Under the pieces are notes generated by a model. It did no database searches. It saw only the letters and a program-made list of their open reading frames with translations, and was not told the origin of the DNA. The translations under genes were made by a program, and so were the position numbers. Of a stretch of 64,000 bases of DNA, positions 15,862 to 24,328 are shown piece by piece. Within the stretch, counting starts at the first letter, position 1. Every line of letters begins with the position of its first letter. The stretch spans positions 105,700 through 169,699 of the forward strand of contig NZ_CAAJGK010000043.1 in NCBI RefSeq assembly GCF_900996245.1, written 5' to 3'. Origin of the DNA: Paraburkholderia sp. BCC1886. GTDB lineage: Bacteria; Pseudomonadota; Gammaproteobacteria; Burkholderiales; Burkholderiaceae.

Positions 15862-17595
15862 TTACTGGATTACTCGCGTCACCCCACGCCCGCGCGGATC
15901 GGCCGCTGCTTCAGGCGTGTCGCCATTCACCTTGATAGCCTGAATATCGCCGCTGAAATCCTGCCCCTTCAGCGTGTAACCCTTCGCTTCGATCTGCTGG
16001 GCCAGTTCGCCGTCGATCGGCTTGTACGGCTCCCAGAAAATCGTGTTCGGCGGCAACAGCTGATGATGGAAACGCATCGCGGCCACCGCATCCGGCAACG
16101 GCATGTTGAAGTCGTACACGTTGTTGATGACCTGGAAGATCGACGTAAAGATGCGCGAGCCGCCAGGCGTGCCGATCACCAGCGACACCTTGCCGTCCTT
16201 CGTGAGGATGGTCGGGCTCATCGACGACAACGGCCGCTTCTTCGGTTCGATCGAATTCGCGTCGCTGCCCACCACGCCGAACATGTTGGCCACGCCCGGC
16301 TTCGCGGAGAAGTCGTCCATCTCGTCGTTCAGCACGATACCGGTGCCGTCCGCCACGACGCCCGAGCCGAAATAACCGTTGATGGTGTACGTATTCGAAA
16401 CCGCGTTACCCCATTTGTCGACCACCGAGAAATGCGTGGTCTCGGCCTTCTCCGGCATCGTGGTACCGAGCCCCGGCTGCACGCTCTTCGTGTTCGACGG
16501 CGTGTTCGGATTGACTTCGGCGGCGCGTTTGGCGAGATAGGCGTCGTCGGTCAATTGCGCGATCGGCACCTTGTAGAAGTCGGGATCGCCCAGATACTGC
16601 GCGCGATCGGCGAACACGCGCTTCTCGATTTCCGCGATCAGATGCACGTATTGCGCGGAGTTAAGCGTGACATCCTTGAAGTCGGGCGCGAGATCGGCCT
16701 TCATCTTCAGCAGTTGCACGAGACCGATACCGCCCGAACTCGGCGGCGGCGCGGTGTACACGCGATAGCCGTTCCAGTCGGCCTGCACCGGCTCGCGCCA
16801 CACGGCCTTGTATTGCTGCAGATCGGCTTTGGTGATCAGCCCATGACCGCGCATCGAAGCGGCAATCAGATCGGCCGTCTTGCCGGAGTAGAAGTCTTTC
16901 GCACCCTGATCGGAGATACGTTGCAGCACCGCGGCGAGATCGGGCTGCTTGAAGTTCACGCCCTGCTTCAGGTTGGCGAAGTAGGTATCGAAGTTGGTCT
17001 TGCCGGCAAAATCTTTCGCCGACGCATCGCGACGCTCCTGCAACTGCTGGCTGACCTCGAAGCCGTCGGTTGCGTAGTGAATGGCCGGCGCCAGCACCTG
17101 CTTCCACTTGAGTTTGCCGAAGCGGCGCTGCGCCTGCCACATGCCGTCCACCGTGCCCGGCACCCCGACGGCGCGATAACCGTACAGGCTCATGCCCTTG
17201 ATGACCTCGCCCTTGTCGTCGAGATACATGTTCTTGGTCGCCGAGAGCGGCGCGCGCTCGCGGTAATCGAGGAAGTACGGCTTGCCGTTCACGTAGAGCG
17301 TCATGAAGCCGCCCCCGCCGATATTGCCTGCTTCGGGATACGTCACGGCTAGCGTGAAGGCAATAGCCACGGCGGCGTCGACGGCGTTACCGCCTTCCTT
17401 GAAAATCTGCTCGGCGGCGTCGGCGCTGAATTTGTCGGCCACCGCGATGGCGGAGGCGGACAGAACGGCCGGTTGAGCTTTCGCGGGCGCCTTGGCAATA
17501 GCCGGCGTGGCCTCGAGAAAACCGGTGGACACGGAGACGAGAGCGACCAGCGCGAACCCGCTGGCGGACGATTTGGCGTTGCGGAACAACCTCAT
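15862..17595 (-). CDS. ggt: Gamma-glutamyltransferase precursor
   Basis: Periplasmic Ntn-hydrolase that cleaves or transfers the gamma-glutamyl group of glutathione. The 577-residue precursor has a signal peptide (ALVALVSVSTGFLEATPAIA), the large-subunit EGGNAVDAAVAIAFTLAV segment and the self-cleavage site ETTHFSVVD, where Thr387 would become the catalytic N-terminus of the small subunit. The small subunit contains the SSMSPTI and GTPGGSRI elements (residues about 475-500) that form the oxyanion hole. The start at 17595 is preceded by GGGGGATA. It has its own terminator. Confidence 0.94.
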   Translation of the reverse strand: MRLFRNAKSSASGFALVALVSVSTGFLEATPAIAKAPAKAQPAVLSASAIAVADKFSADAAEQIFKEGGNAVDAAVAIAFTLAVTYPEAGNIGGGGFMTLYVNGKPYFLDYRERAPLSATKNMYLDDKGEVIKGMSLYGYRAVGVPGTVDGMWQAQRRFGKLKWKQVLAPAIHYATDGFEVSQQLQERRDASAKDFAGKTNFDTYFANLKQGVNFKQPDLAAVLQRISDQGAKDFYSGKTADLIAASMRGHGLITKADLQQYKAVWREPVQADWNGYRVYTAPPPSSGGIGLVQLLKMKADLAPDFKDVTLNSAQYVHLIAEIEKRVFADRAQYLGDPDFYKVPIAQLTDDAYLAKRAAEVNPNTPSNTKSVQPGLGTTMPEKAETTHFSVVDKWGNAVSNTYTINGYFGSGVVADGTGIVLNDEMDDFSAKPGVANMFGVVGSDANSIEPKKRPLSSMSPTILTKDGKVSLVIGTPGGSRIFTSIFQVINNVYDFNMPLPDAVAAMRFHHQLLPPNTIFWEPYKPIDGELAQQIEAKGYTLKGQDFSGDIQAIKVNGDTPEAAADPRGRGVTRVIQ

Positions 17596-17725
17596 TGAAT
17601 ATCCCCCAGGACGACACGTCATCTAACGAAACGAGATGCTGCCTTGGGCTTATAACATGCGAGCCACCCGATTGCGAACCTGCGGCCCGTGACGCGAAGC
17701 ATGCTGCGGTACACAAAAAGTGCTG

Positions 17726-19129
17726 TTACGCAGACCCGCGTTTGCTTCGTGCGATCTCATCGCCCGCACCCGGCGGCAAGCGCCGGGTCACCGGAATCGA
17801 CAGGAACGAAAACAGTCCGACCACCAGAAACGCGGGCCAGAAATCGCTGAAGACGATCTTCGAATGGCCCTGCACGTTATGCGAAATCTGCAGCACGATC
17901 CCGGCGATCGTCACGCCGAGTCCGAGCGAAATCTGTTGCACCACGCTCGCGACGCTGGTCGCCCGGCCCACGTCGCGGCTCGGAATATCCGCATACGCCA
18001 GCGTGTTGAGCGACGTGAACTGCAGCGACGGAAAGAAACCGCCGACCAGCACCACGCACCAGATCAACCAGTGCGGCGTGCCGGGGAAGAACAGTCCGTA
18101 GGTCACGATCACGAGTCCCGCGCACACCGCGTTGCCCATCAGCACGGTACGGAAGCCGAAGCGGCCGAGAATGCGCGACGTCGCCGTCTTCATGAAAATC
18201 GACCCGAACGCGGACGCGCAGGTGATCGAACCGGACACGAACGCGGTCATGCCCAGACCTTCCTGCAACGCGAGCGGCAGCAGGAACGGCACCGCGCCGA
18301 GACCGATGCGAAACAGCGAGCCGCCCAGCACGCTCGCGTGAAAACTCGGTATTCGCAACAGCCGCAGATCGAGCACCGGCAACTCGACACGGCTCGCGTA
18401 CAGCCAGTACGTCAACAGCAGCACCACGCCGAGCGCGCACATCGCGATGGACACGGTGTTCGACACCAGTTCGCCGCCCACCAGCGACAGCCCCAGCATG
18501 AACAGCGACGCGCCGCTCGCCGACAGCGCAAAACCGGTCCAGTCGAGCCGGCCGGGATGCGCCTCGCGCACGTTCGCAATGTGTTTATTGGCGAGCCAGA
18601 TGCCGATCAGACCGATCGGAATGTTGATGAAGAAAATCAGGCGCCAGTGCAGATACGTCGTGATGAAGCCGCCCAGCGGCGGCCCGACTACCGGCCCGAG
18701 CAGCGCCGGCACGGTCAGATAGTTCACGGCGCGAATGAAGTCCGACTTCGGCACCGAGCGGAAAATGATGATGCGCCCGACCGGCACCATCATCGCGCCG
18801 CCGACGCCCTGCACGAAGCGCGCAACCACGAAGGTGCCGAGCGACGTGGAGGCGGCGCACATCAGCGAGCCGGCCATGAAAATGCCGATGGCGGTGCGGA
18901 ACACCGTGCGCGAGCCGAAGCGGTCCGCGACCCAGCCGCAAATGGGAATGAAGACGCCGAGACCGATGACGTAGGCCGTCACGGCCAGCTTCAGGGTAAT
19001 CGGGTCGTGGCCGAGATCGTGCGCCAGCACCGGCAGCGAAGTCACGATGACCGTGCCGTCCACGTTTTCCATGAACATCGCGCAGGCGACGATGAGCGGA
19101 ACGATGAAGGCGCCTAAGGCGAGAGGCAT
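17726..19129 (-). CDS. MFS drug/solute exporter, DHA2 (EmrB/QacA) type
   Basis: The 467-residue inner-membrane protein has the DHA2 features: a first helix ending NVDGTVIVTSLPVLAHDL (motif D1), the loop WVADRFGSRTVFRTAI (motif A) near residue 66 and GPVVGPPLGGFI (motif C, the exporter motif) near residue 145. Fourteen helices are usual for the group; about that number is visible. Proteins of this type export lipophilic compounds. It is 135 bp downstream of the nucleotidyltransferase gene on the same strand, so it may be the last gene of that operon or independent. Confidence 0.9.
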   Translation of the reverse strand: MPLALGAFIVPLIVACAMFMENVDGTVIVTSLPVLAHDLGHDPITLKLAVTAYVIGLGVFIPICGWVADRFGSRTVFRTAIGIFMAGSLMCAASTSLGTFVVARFVQGVGGAMMVPVGRIIIFRSVPKSDFIRAVNYLTVPALLGPVVGPPLGGFITTYLHWRLIFFINIPIGLIGIWLANKHIANVREAHPGRLDWTGFALSASGASLFMLGLSLVGGELVSNTVSIAMCALGVVLLLTYWLYASRVELPVLDLRLLRIPSFHASVLGGSLFRIGLGAVPFLLPLALQEGLGMTAFVSGSITCASAFGSIFMKTATSRILGRFGFRTVLMGNAVCAGLVIVTYGLFFPGTPHWLIWCVVLVGGFFPSLQFTSLNTLAYADIPSRDVGRATSVASVVQQISLGLGVTIAGIVLQISHNVQGHSKIVFSDFWPAFLVVGLFSFLSIPVTRRLPPGAGDEIARSKRGSA

Positions 19130-19264
19130 TGGCGAGGCGACGGGGGCGGACCCATCGGCGTAAAGGCGCGATTATCGCATCGCATCGCGCGCGAAGCGCG
19201 GCGATGCGATGCGGGATGAAACGGGATAAAAGCGGGATAAAAGCGGGATGAAGCGACGCAGGCT

Positions 19265-20029
19265 TTATCGCGACGCGCTGACCAGCGGTTGCAACTGCGG
19301 CAGAATCTCGGCGCTCGCGCGCGCGACGTCGTTCGGGAAATCGATTTCGATCCACGGCGAGCCGGTCACGTCCGCCGTATCGAACACCTGGCTGCGTTCG
19401 AGCAGCAAATCGCGAACCGCTTCTTCGTGCGGCAGGTTGGCGCGACCGCTATCCACGTAGCCGGCCACGATCTGCGCAAATCGCCGCGCGGTGTCTTCGC
19501 GGAAACGGAAGAAGCCGACCGATTCGCCAATCGTGTCGTACTCGAGATTGACCGCCAGCTGCTTGCGCAATTCGACCGGCACGCCGTCTTTCAGACACAG
19601 CTTGACCGGCTCGTCGCCGGCTTCGAAATCGCGGTCGATCAACAGGCGGTTGGTCGTTTCACCCGCGACCAGCGCGTTCAGGATGCGCTCGTCGTAGAGC
19701 ACGTCCGCGTCCATCAGCAGCACGTCGCCGCCGCGCGTGAGCGCATCGGCCACCGTGTGCACCGTCAGCACGCTGCCAAGGTCGTAACGCGGGTTCAACA
19801 CCGTTTCCACCGGATGCGGCCAGTTGATACGCACCAGTTCCGCCTGCACCGATTCCGGCTGGAAGCCGAGCGCCAGCACCACGTCGGTCACGCCCGCGGT
19901 TTCGAGCATCTGCAGATGACGCTCGAGCAGACTCATGCCGTCGAACTGCAACAGGCACTTCGGGAACTGGGCTTGCGGCGGTTGCTGGAGGCGCAGGCCG
20001 AGGCCCGCAGCGAGAATGATGGCACGCAT
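19265..20029 (-). CDS. Nucleotidyltransferase (LicC/phosphocholine cytidylyltransferase-like)
   Basis: The 254-residue protein is a sugar-phosphate/choline-phosphate type nucleotidyltransferase. The NTP-binding signature ILAAGLGLRLQ is at residues 5-15, the lysine in FPKCLLQFDG follows, and the metal-binding aspartates are in LLMDADVLYD near residue 105 and WIEIDFPND near residue 228. In this family such enzymes make CDP- or UDP-activated small polar molecules. Its operon partner is a CDP-alcohol phosphatidyltransferase, which suggests it makes the CDP-activated donor. It lies 41 bp after the flippase-like gene. Confidence 0.85.
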   Translation of the reverse strand: MRAIILAAGLGLRLQQPPQAQFPKCLLQFDGMSLLERHLQMLETAGVTDVVLALGFQPESVQAELVRINWPHPVETVLNPRYDLGSVLTVHTVADALTRGGDVLLMDADVLYDERILNALVAGETTNRLLIDRDFEAGDEPVKLCLKDGVPVELRKQLAVNLEYDTIGESVGFFRFREDTARRFAQIVAGYVDSGRANLPHEEAVRDLLLERSQVFDTADVTGSPWIEIDFPNDVARASAEILPQLQPLVSASR

Positions 20030-20070
20030 GCGCGGTCCTTTAGCTTGAGAAATAAACGGATCAATCGGGA

Positions 20071-21093
20071 TTAATCGGCAACCGGCACGCGCGCCGTTGC
20101 GCGCCGCCGTTGCCAGTTTCGTTCGCTGAAATGCAACACCAGCAGGCCCGGCAAGCCTAGCAGGATTTCACGCGCGCGCTTGGTGAGCGACAACGCGAGC
20201 GCCGCATCGGGCGGCAAACCCACTAGCGGCGCCAGCAACAGGTAGCCGCCTTCCTGCACGCCGAGCGAGCCCGGAATCATGAAGGCCGCGCCACGAATCG
20301 CCTGTCCGAGACTTTCGAGCAGCAGCGCGTCGATCCAGTCGACCGGATGGCCCAGAAAGCGCAGTGCGAGCCAGACTTCGACCGTGCCGACCACCCAGCC
20401 CACCAGGCTCAACAGGAAACTTGCCGCGACCCGGCCGCGCTCACGGTACATTGCGTGAACGGCGGCGTCGACGGCTTCGGCGCGCGTCATGAGCGACGAC
20501 CAGTCGCGTTTGCCGAACACCTTCGACACCACGCCGAGCAGACGCCCGAACAGGCCGCGCCGCTGCGCGTAATAGAAGCCGACGATCATCGCGCCGAGCA
20601 CGCCGGTCGCAATCAGGGTGGCGGTTTGCAGGTCGTGGAGCGCGCCGTGCGCGGCGTAGGCGCCGAACAGCAGAAGTCCGCCCAACGCGAAGATGATTTG
20701 CGCGAGTGCCTGCGCGGTGGTGCTCACCGTGATCGCCGCGGCGGCGTCGCTCATGCGCATGCCGCGTTGCGACAGTTGCCGCACCATCACCACCGGGCCG
20801 CCGATCTGACCGGCGGGCAGCAGGCTGTTTACCGACTCGCCGACCCAGCGCGCGAAGATCGCTTCGCGCAGGCCGAGCGAGCGCTGCGTAGCGCCGTCGC
20901 GCCGAGGTTTGAACAGCACCGAGATGGCGGCCGCGTCGAGCAGCAGCGGCACCACGTGAAATAGCGCGACCAGCGCGAGCCCCCAGCCCGCGACCATCAG
21001 CGTGGCCGCGATCGAACCGAAACCCTGCCACGCGAGCAGGCCGACGAACAGCGCCGTGCCGATCGACAGGAGAATCAGCGCGGCGCGACTCAT
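20071..21093 (-). CDS. Flippase-like membrane protein (HpnL/UPF0104, LPG-synthase TM domain)
   Basis: The 340-residue integral membrane protein resembles the HpnL/AglD-type family related to the membrane half of lysyl-phosphatidylglycerol synthase. Visible landmarks are WVGESVNSLLPAGQIGGPVV near residue 80 and AFMIPGSLGVQEGGYLLL near residue 265. Members are linked to lipid or hopanoid movement and processing. The start at 21093 overlaps the upstream oxygenase gene by 4 bp (ATGA), which settles it over a longer upstream frame. In this operon it may flip the lipid product. Confidence 0.82.
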   Translation of the reverse strand: MSRAALILLSIGTALFVGLLAWQGFGSIAATLMVAGWGLALVALFHVVPLLLDAAAISVLFKPRRDGATQRSLGLREAIFARWVGESVNSLLPAGQIGGPVVMVRQLSQRGMRMSDAAAAITVSTTAQALAQIIFALGGLLLFGAYAAHGALHDLQTATLIATGVLGAMIVGFYYAQRRGLFGRLLGVVSKVFGKRDWSSLMTRAEAVDAAVHAMYRERGRVAASFLLSLVGWVVGTVEVWLALRFLGHPVDWIDALLLESLGQAIRGAAFMIPGSLGVQEGGYLLLAPLVGLPPDAALALSLTKRAREILLGLPGLLVLHFSERNWQRRRATARVPVAD

Positions 21094-21896
21094 GCGCGGT
21101 CCTTGCGGCGAGCCGTCATTTGCCGGAACACCTGGCGAAAGCCGAAGTACGCGACCGCGTCTTTCATGTTGGAGATGAAACGGCGCCACGGCCGCATGTT
21201 CGGGTTCGTCACGTATTCGAACGTGAGCGACACGCGCATTTCGTTCGCCGCAGCGGGCGTGATGCGATGGCGCAACTTGTCGCCGTCGAAAAACACCAGC
21301 GCGCCCGGCGGATACTGCACCGAGCCCGGTTGATCGGGCAGGTCGGGATTGCGCGTATGCAATTCGTAATCGAGCCGGCACGACGAGTCGTCGATCACGC
21401 CGAGCAGCAGCGTGTAGCGGCGGCCATCGTAATAAGACGTGTCGTAATGCCAGCCGATGTGGTCGCCCGGGCGCGTGTAGTAGTACAGCGCGTACGCATG
21501 CGGGTCGTCGGCGGGCGACACCTGCAACTGGTCCCCGCTGATCTGCTCGAGCCAGCCGATCAGCGCCTTCGAGCGGTACAACTCGGCGATGAACGGCGCG
21601 AGCCGGTCGATCGTATGGCGACTGACGCTGCCGCCCTGCTTGTGCCCCGGCAGGTAGTTACGGTTCACCTCGTCGAGCAGCGCCCGCGCGCTGTGCGCGA
21701 GTTGCGCGGTCACTTCGGGCGCGAGGAAGTCTTCCAGATACAGGAACGCGCCCTGTGCGTCGAACTCTTTGCGCAGACGCGGCGTATCGAGGGCGCGGGT
21801 ACGGCCGGCGACGGCCTGATCGGCGTTCGGCCGGGAGGCGTCGGCAGAGTCGGGCGCAAACGTCGATGGCGCCGCGTAGTCCGTATGGGTGCTCAT
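21090..21896 (-). CDS. 2-oxoglutarate/Fe(II) oxygenase family protein
   Basis: The 268-residue protein has the iron-binding facial triad: H and D in IGWHYDTSYYDG near residue 153 and the distal His in DKLRHRITPAAANEMRVSLT near residue 210, with an arginine placed to bind 2-oxoglutarate. The fold is the prolyl-hydroxylase-like 2OG oxygenase. Start ATG at 21896 overlaps the CDP-alcohol phosphatidyltransferase stop by 4 bp; a GTG four codons upstream is possible. Such enzymes hydroxylate proteins, lipids or small molecules. Its place suggests it modifies the lipid or headgroup made by its neighbours. Confidence 0.82.
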   Translation of the reverse strand: MSTHTDYAAPSTFAPDSADASRPNADQAVAGRTRALDTPRLRKEFDAQGAFLYLEDFLAPEVTAQLAHSARALLDEVNRNYLPGHKQGGSVSRHTIDRLAPFIAELYRSKALIGWLEQISGDQLQVSPADDPHAYALYYYTRPGDHIGWHYDTSYYDGRRYTLLLGVIDDSSCRLDYELHTRNPDLPDQPGSVQYPPGALVFFDGDKLRHRITPAAANEMRVSLTFEYVTNPNMRPWRRFISNMKDAVAYFGFRQVFRQMTARRKDRA

Positions 21897-22663
21897 TCGC
21901 TGGCCCACAACTGGGTGGGTTCAGCTTTGGCGGCGACCGCGGCGGCGGCCGTCGCCACGGCGGCCGTCGCTACGGCGGCCGTCGCCACGGCGGCCGTCAT
22001 CGTGACAGGGGCGACGGAGCGTGCGGCGCGGCGCACGGCGCGCAGGTAATCGAAGACGACCCAGAGTGCGAACAGCGGCGCGCCGATCGACGCGACCACG
22101 ACGAACGGCAGCACCACACTGGTCAACGTGACGATGGGCAGCAGATACAACACGTCTTCGGTTTCGAAACCGCCGACCAGTGCCTGCTGCGTGCCGGCCT
22201 TGCCCGCCATTTCCTCGATGCGCATGCGCAGGAAGAAAATCGCCGCGACCGCGACGCCGGCCAGTGCGCCGAGCCAACCGGGCGACACCGTCAGCCCTGC
22301 CACATGCGCGGACTCGACACCCATGCCCATGCCGATGAACAACATCACCGTCACCGCAGCATCGCAGGCAAGGTCGTAAAAATGACCGATTCTGCTGGTC
22401 TTGCCGCTGATCCGCGCGAGTTCGCCGTCGGTATGGTCGACGAAGTTCGACAGCACGATCAGAAAGGCCCCGGCGTTAGCCCATGTAAAACCGCCGTGCG
22501 CCAGACACAGCGCGCCCGCCAGCCCGATGAGCAGGCGCAGCGTGGTGAGATGGTTGGGCGTGACCCGGGTATGAACCAGGGGGGTCACGAGGCGGCGGGC
22601 CATGCGCGCGTCCCAGGTTCGGGGCGGCGCAACATTGATTGGAGTTTGTGGTCTCGAATTCAT
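21893..22663 (-). CDS. CDP-alcohol phosphatidyltransferase family protein
   Basis: The 256-residue membrane enzyme transfers a phosphoalcohol from a CDP-activated donor to an alcohol acceptor with release of CMP. The complete catalytic motif (D-x2-D-G-x2-A-R, then G-x3-D-x3-D) is seen as DHTDGELAR and GHFYDLACD at about residues 76-99. Helices follow on both sides. It is the first gene of a four-gene minus-strand operon. The C-terminus is an Ala/Val/Thr repeat. Classical PgsA or PssA functions are possible, but the partners are not those of phospholipid housekeeping genes. Confidence 0.88.
   Translation of the reverse strand: MNSRPQTPINVAPPRTWDARMARRLVTPLVHTRVTPNHLTTLRLLIGLAGALCLAHGGFTWANAGAFLIVLSNFVDHTDGELARISGKTSRIGHFYDLACDAAVTVMLFIGMGMGVESAHVAGLTVSPGWLGALAGVAVAAIFFLRMRIEEMAGKAGTQQALVGGFETEDVLYLLPIVTLTSVVLPFVVVASIGAPLFALWVVFDYLRAVRRAARSVAPVTMTAAVATAAVATAAVATAAAAVAAKAEPTQLWASE
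21951..21995. repeat. 15-bp tandem repeat in the phosphatidyltransferase C-terminus
   Basis: Three 15-bp units close to GTCGCCACGGCGGCC (one base differs in the middle copy) encode AAVAT-type units in frame on the minus strand. Copy number can change without a frameshift. Confidence 0.85.
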
Positions 22664-22913
22664 AACCCGGAAATATATACGGGATCGTAAAATCGTGCTT
22701 TCCTACCGCGCGTTTTAAAGCGATTTATTCACGCTCTTTTCGGCTCCCCCACACAGCAGGTTTTGCCGAATCGAGATACAGTGCGAGCCCAGTCGGGGCT
22801 GTGAATGGGGCTGCGAAGCCATCAGCCGCAATACGAAAACCCGCGCAATCTCACGCCAACAACGTCGCCCGTTGCGCGCGCACTACACGCAGCTCTGGCT
22901 GTGGATCATGTTC
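22664..22913. other. Intergenic region, divergent promoters
   Basis: About 250 bp between the divergent phosphatidyltransferase operon and a small secreted-protein gene. The part next to 22670-22740 is AT-rich and should contain the operon promoter. I see no clear operator or hairpin. Confidence 0.5.
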
Positions 22914-23345
22914 ATGAAACGCTTTTTGTCACTCGTTGCGCTTACCCTGTCCGCTGCCGCGTTTGCGCCAGGCAGCTATGCCGCCGCGCTCGACGCTCCG
23001 CTTGCCTGCAACGAGAGCGGTCACCAGTTCATTGCCGACCTGGTCCAGCAACAGGCCATCGACCCGAAACCGTCGCGGGTCGAAAGCAATTCCATCAACG
23101 CGTTCACGCCGCTGTCGGGCGCCGACCTCACCGCGTTCGGCTTTCACGTGTTCGCGATTGTCGGTTTCGAAAAAGACGACCCGATGTTTCGCGCCGGCGA
23201 CGGCGAACCGATCGCGCGGTCGGCCTATGGCGTCGTGGTGTTCGGCAGCGAGTCCAAAGTACGGGATGCGGTCGCCGGAAGCGGCACGGCGATCGTCCAT
23301 CACGTCGCGCCGTTCGTCACGGCGATTTTCTGCAAACGGAGCTGA
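22914..23345 (+). CDS. Hypothetical exported protein
   Basis: The 143-residue product starts with a clear signal peptide (MKRFLSLVALTLSAAAFAPG, cleavage likely after SYA). The mature part is about 120 residues with two cysteines (near the N-terminus and at the end, FCKRS) that could pair in the periplasm. The ATG at 22914 is preferred over frames starting earlier because it begins the signal peptide. I do not recognise a family. The neighbouring gene is convergent. Confidence 0.6.
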   Translation: MKRFLSLVALTLSAAAFAPGSYAAALDAPLACNESGHQFIADLVQQQAIDPKPSRVESNSINAFTPLSGADLTAFGFHVFAIVGFEKDDPMFRAGDGEPIARSAYGVVVFGSESKVRDAVAGSGTAIVHHVAPFVTAIFCKRS

Positions 23346-23365
23346 GCGCCCGGTCGAGCGCTCGT

Positions 23366-23905
23366 TCAACCCGGCCGGCGAAACTCGTTTTCCACCCACG
23401 CCGCCGCGCTCGCCTTGCTCAGCTTGAAGTTCGGTGCCACCTGCACCTGCGCGAGCTGTTCGCCGAACGTATCGAGCGCGGTCAGCAGCGCGTAGGGTTC
23501 GTCCTCGTCGGGCACGATGTCGAGCGTGATGTCGAGTTCGCCGTTGCCGTCCGCGGTCGCGACGCGCACTTCCTTGTGTAATTGCGCGCGTAGCTGTTGC
23601 TCATGGCGACGCAGCACTTCCGACGCGGTCTTCACCAACGTGTTGAAAGCCGACGTGTCGAGCGGCTTCGGGTCCTTCTTGTTGCGACCCATCGTCCACG
23701 GTCCGACCAGCGCGGGTTCCACCTCGCCGTCCTTGATCATCGCCACGGCCCAGCCTTCGTCGTCCTCGTTCTTGATGACCCGCGCGGTCCAGCCGTCGTC
23801 GCGCCACAAACGCGCTTCGTGCAGCGTGCCGGATTCGTCCACTCCGGCCTCGTCGGGCGGGAGAGCGTCGGCAGCATCGGTGGAGGGAAGGGGTGTATCG
23901 GTCAT
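23366..23905 (-). CDS. Conserved hypothetical protein, cytoplasmic
   Basis: The 179-residue acidic protein has no signal peptide or membrane segment. The first 25 residues are Pro/Asp/Ala rich and probably disordered. A core with LHEARLWRDDGWTARVIKNE and GWAVAMIKDG follows, then a helical stretch (VKTASEVLRRHEQQLRAQLH). The composition and position fit small Burkholderia-type hypothetical proteins. Function unknown. It is convergent with the exported protein gene, 20 bp apart. Confidence 0.65.
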   Translation of the reverse strand: MTDTPLPSTDAADALPPDEAGVDESGTLHEARLWRDDGWTARVIKNEDDEGWAVAMIKDGEVEPALVGPWTMGRNKKDPKPLDTSAFNTLVKTASEVLRRHEQQLRAQLHKEVRVATADGNGELDITLDIVPDEDEPYALLTALDTFGEQLAQVQVAPNFKLSKASAAAWVENEFRRPG

Positions 23906-24328
23906 TGCAGGTTACTCACGTTCGCGGGCGGAAAAACACATCTGAAGCCCGCGATTCTACCCGCCCCTCGTCCGCCGGTTGACACACCTGGCCAACCGGA
24001 TAAGGCAGGCAAGGTTATTTCCCGATTCGAAATAATCTATTTCTATAGAACTCGGAACTTATAAATTCTTTACAAATACTTTATAAAAATCGGATTACGA
24101 CGGACGCTAATACCGTGTCTCAATCCTGCAACAGCAACGCATACAAAGTCCCTCCCCACGTGGCATGAACCGATTATTCCCATTTGTTTTCAGTTAGTTG
24201 AGTCCGTTATATACGGTTATTAACGATTCAAAAATTCATTATTGCTTCATACGCTGTTAATAATCCGGATCGTGGCAATACACACTTCGCAGCAATTCCT
24301 CACCGCACTTATCCGGAGTGACCCTGCC
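23906..24328. other. AT-rich leader and promoter region of the porin gene
   Basis: This 423-bp gap is clearly richer in A and T than its surroundings, mainly 24000-24260. It contains TTTACA (24069) and TATAAA-like hexamers, but no single promoter can be fixed by eye. The porin ribosome site GGAG lies at 24314-24317. No coding frame with family resemblance was found. Confidence 0.6.
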
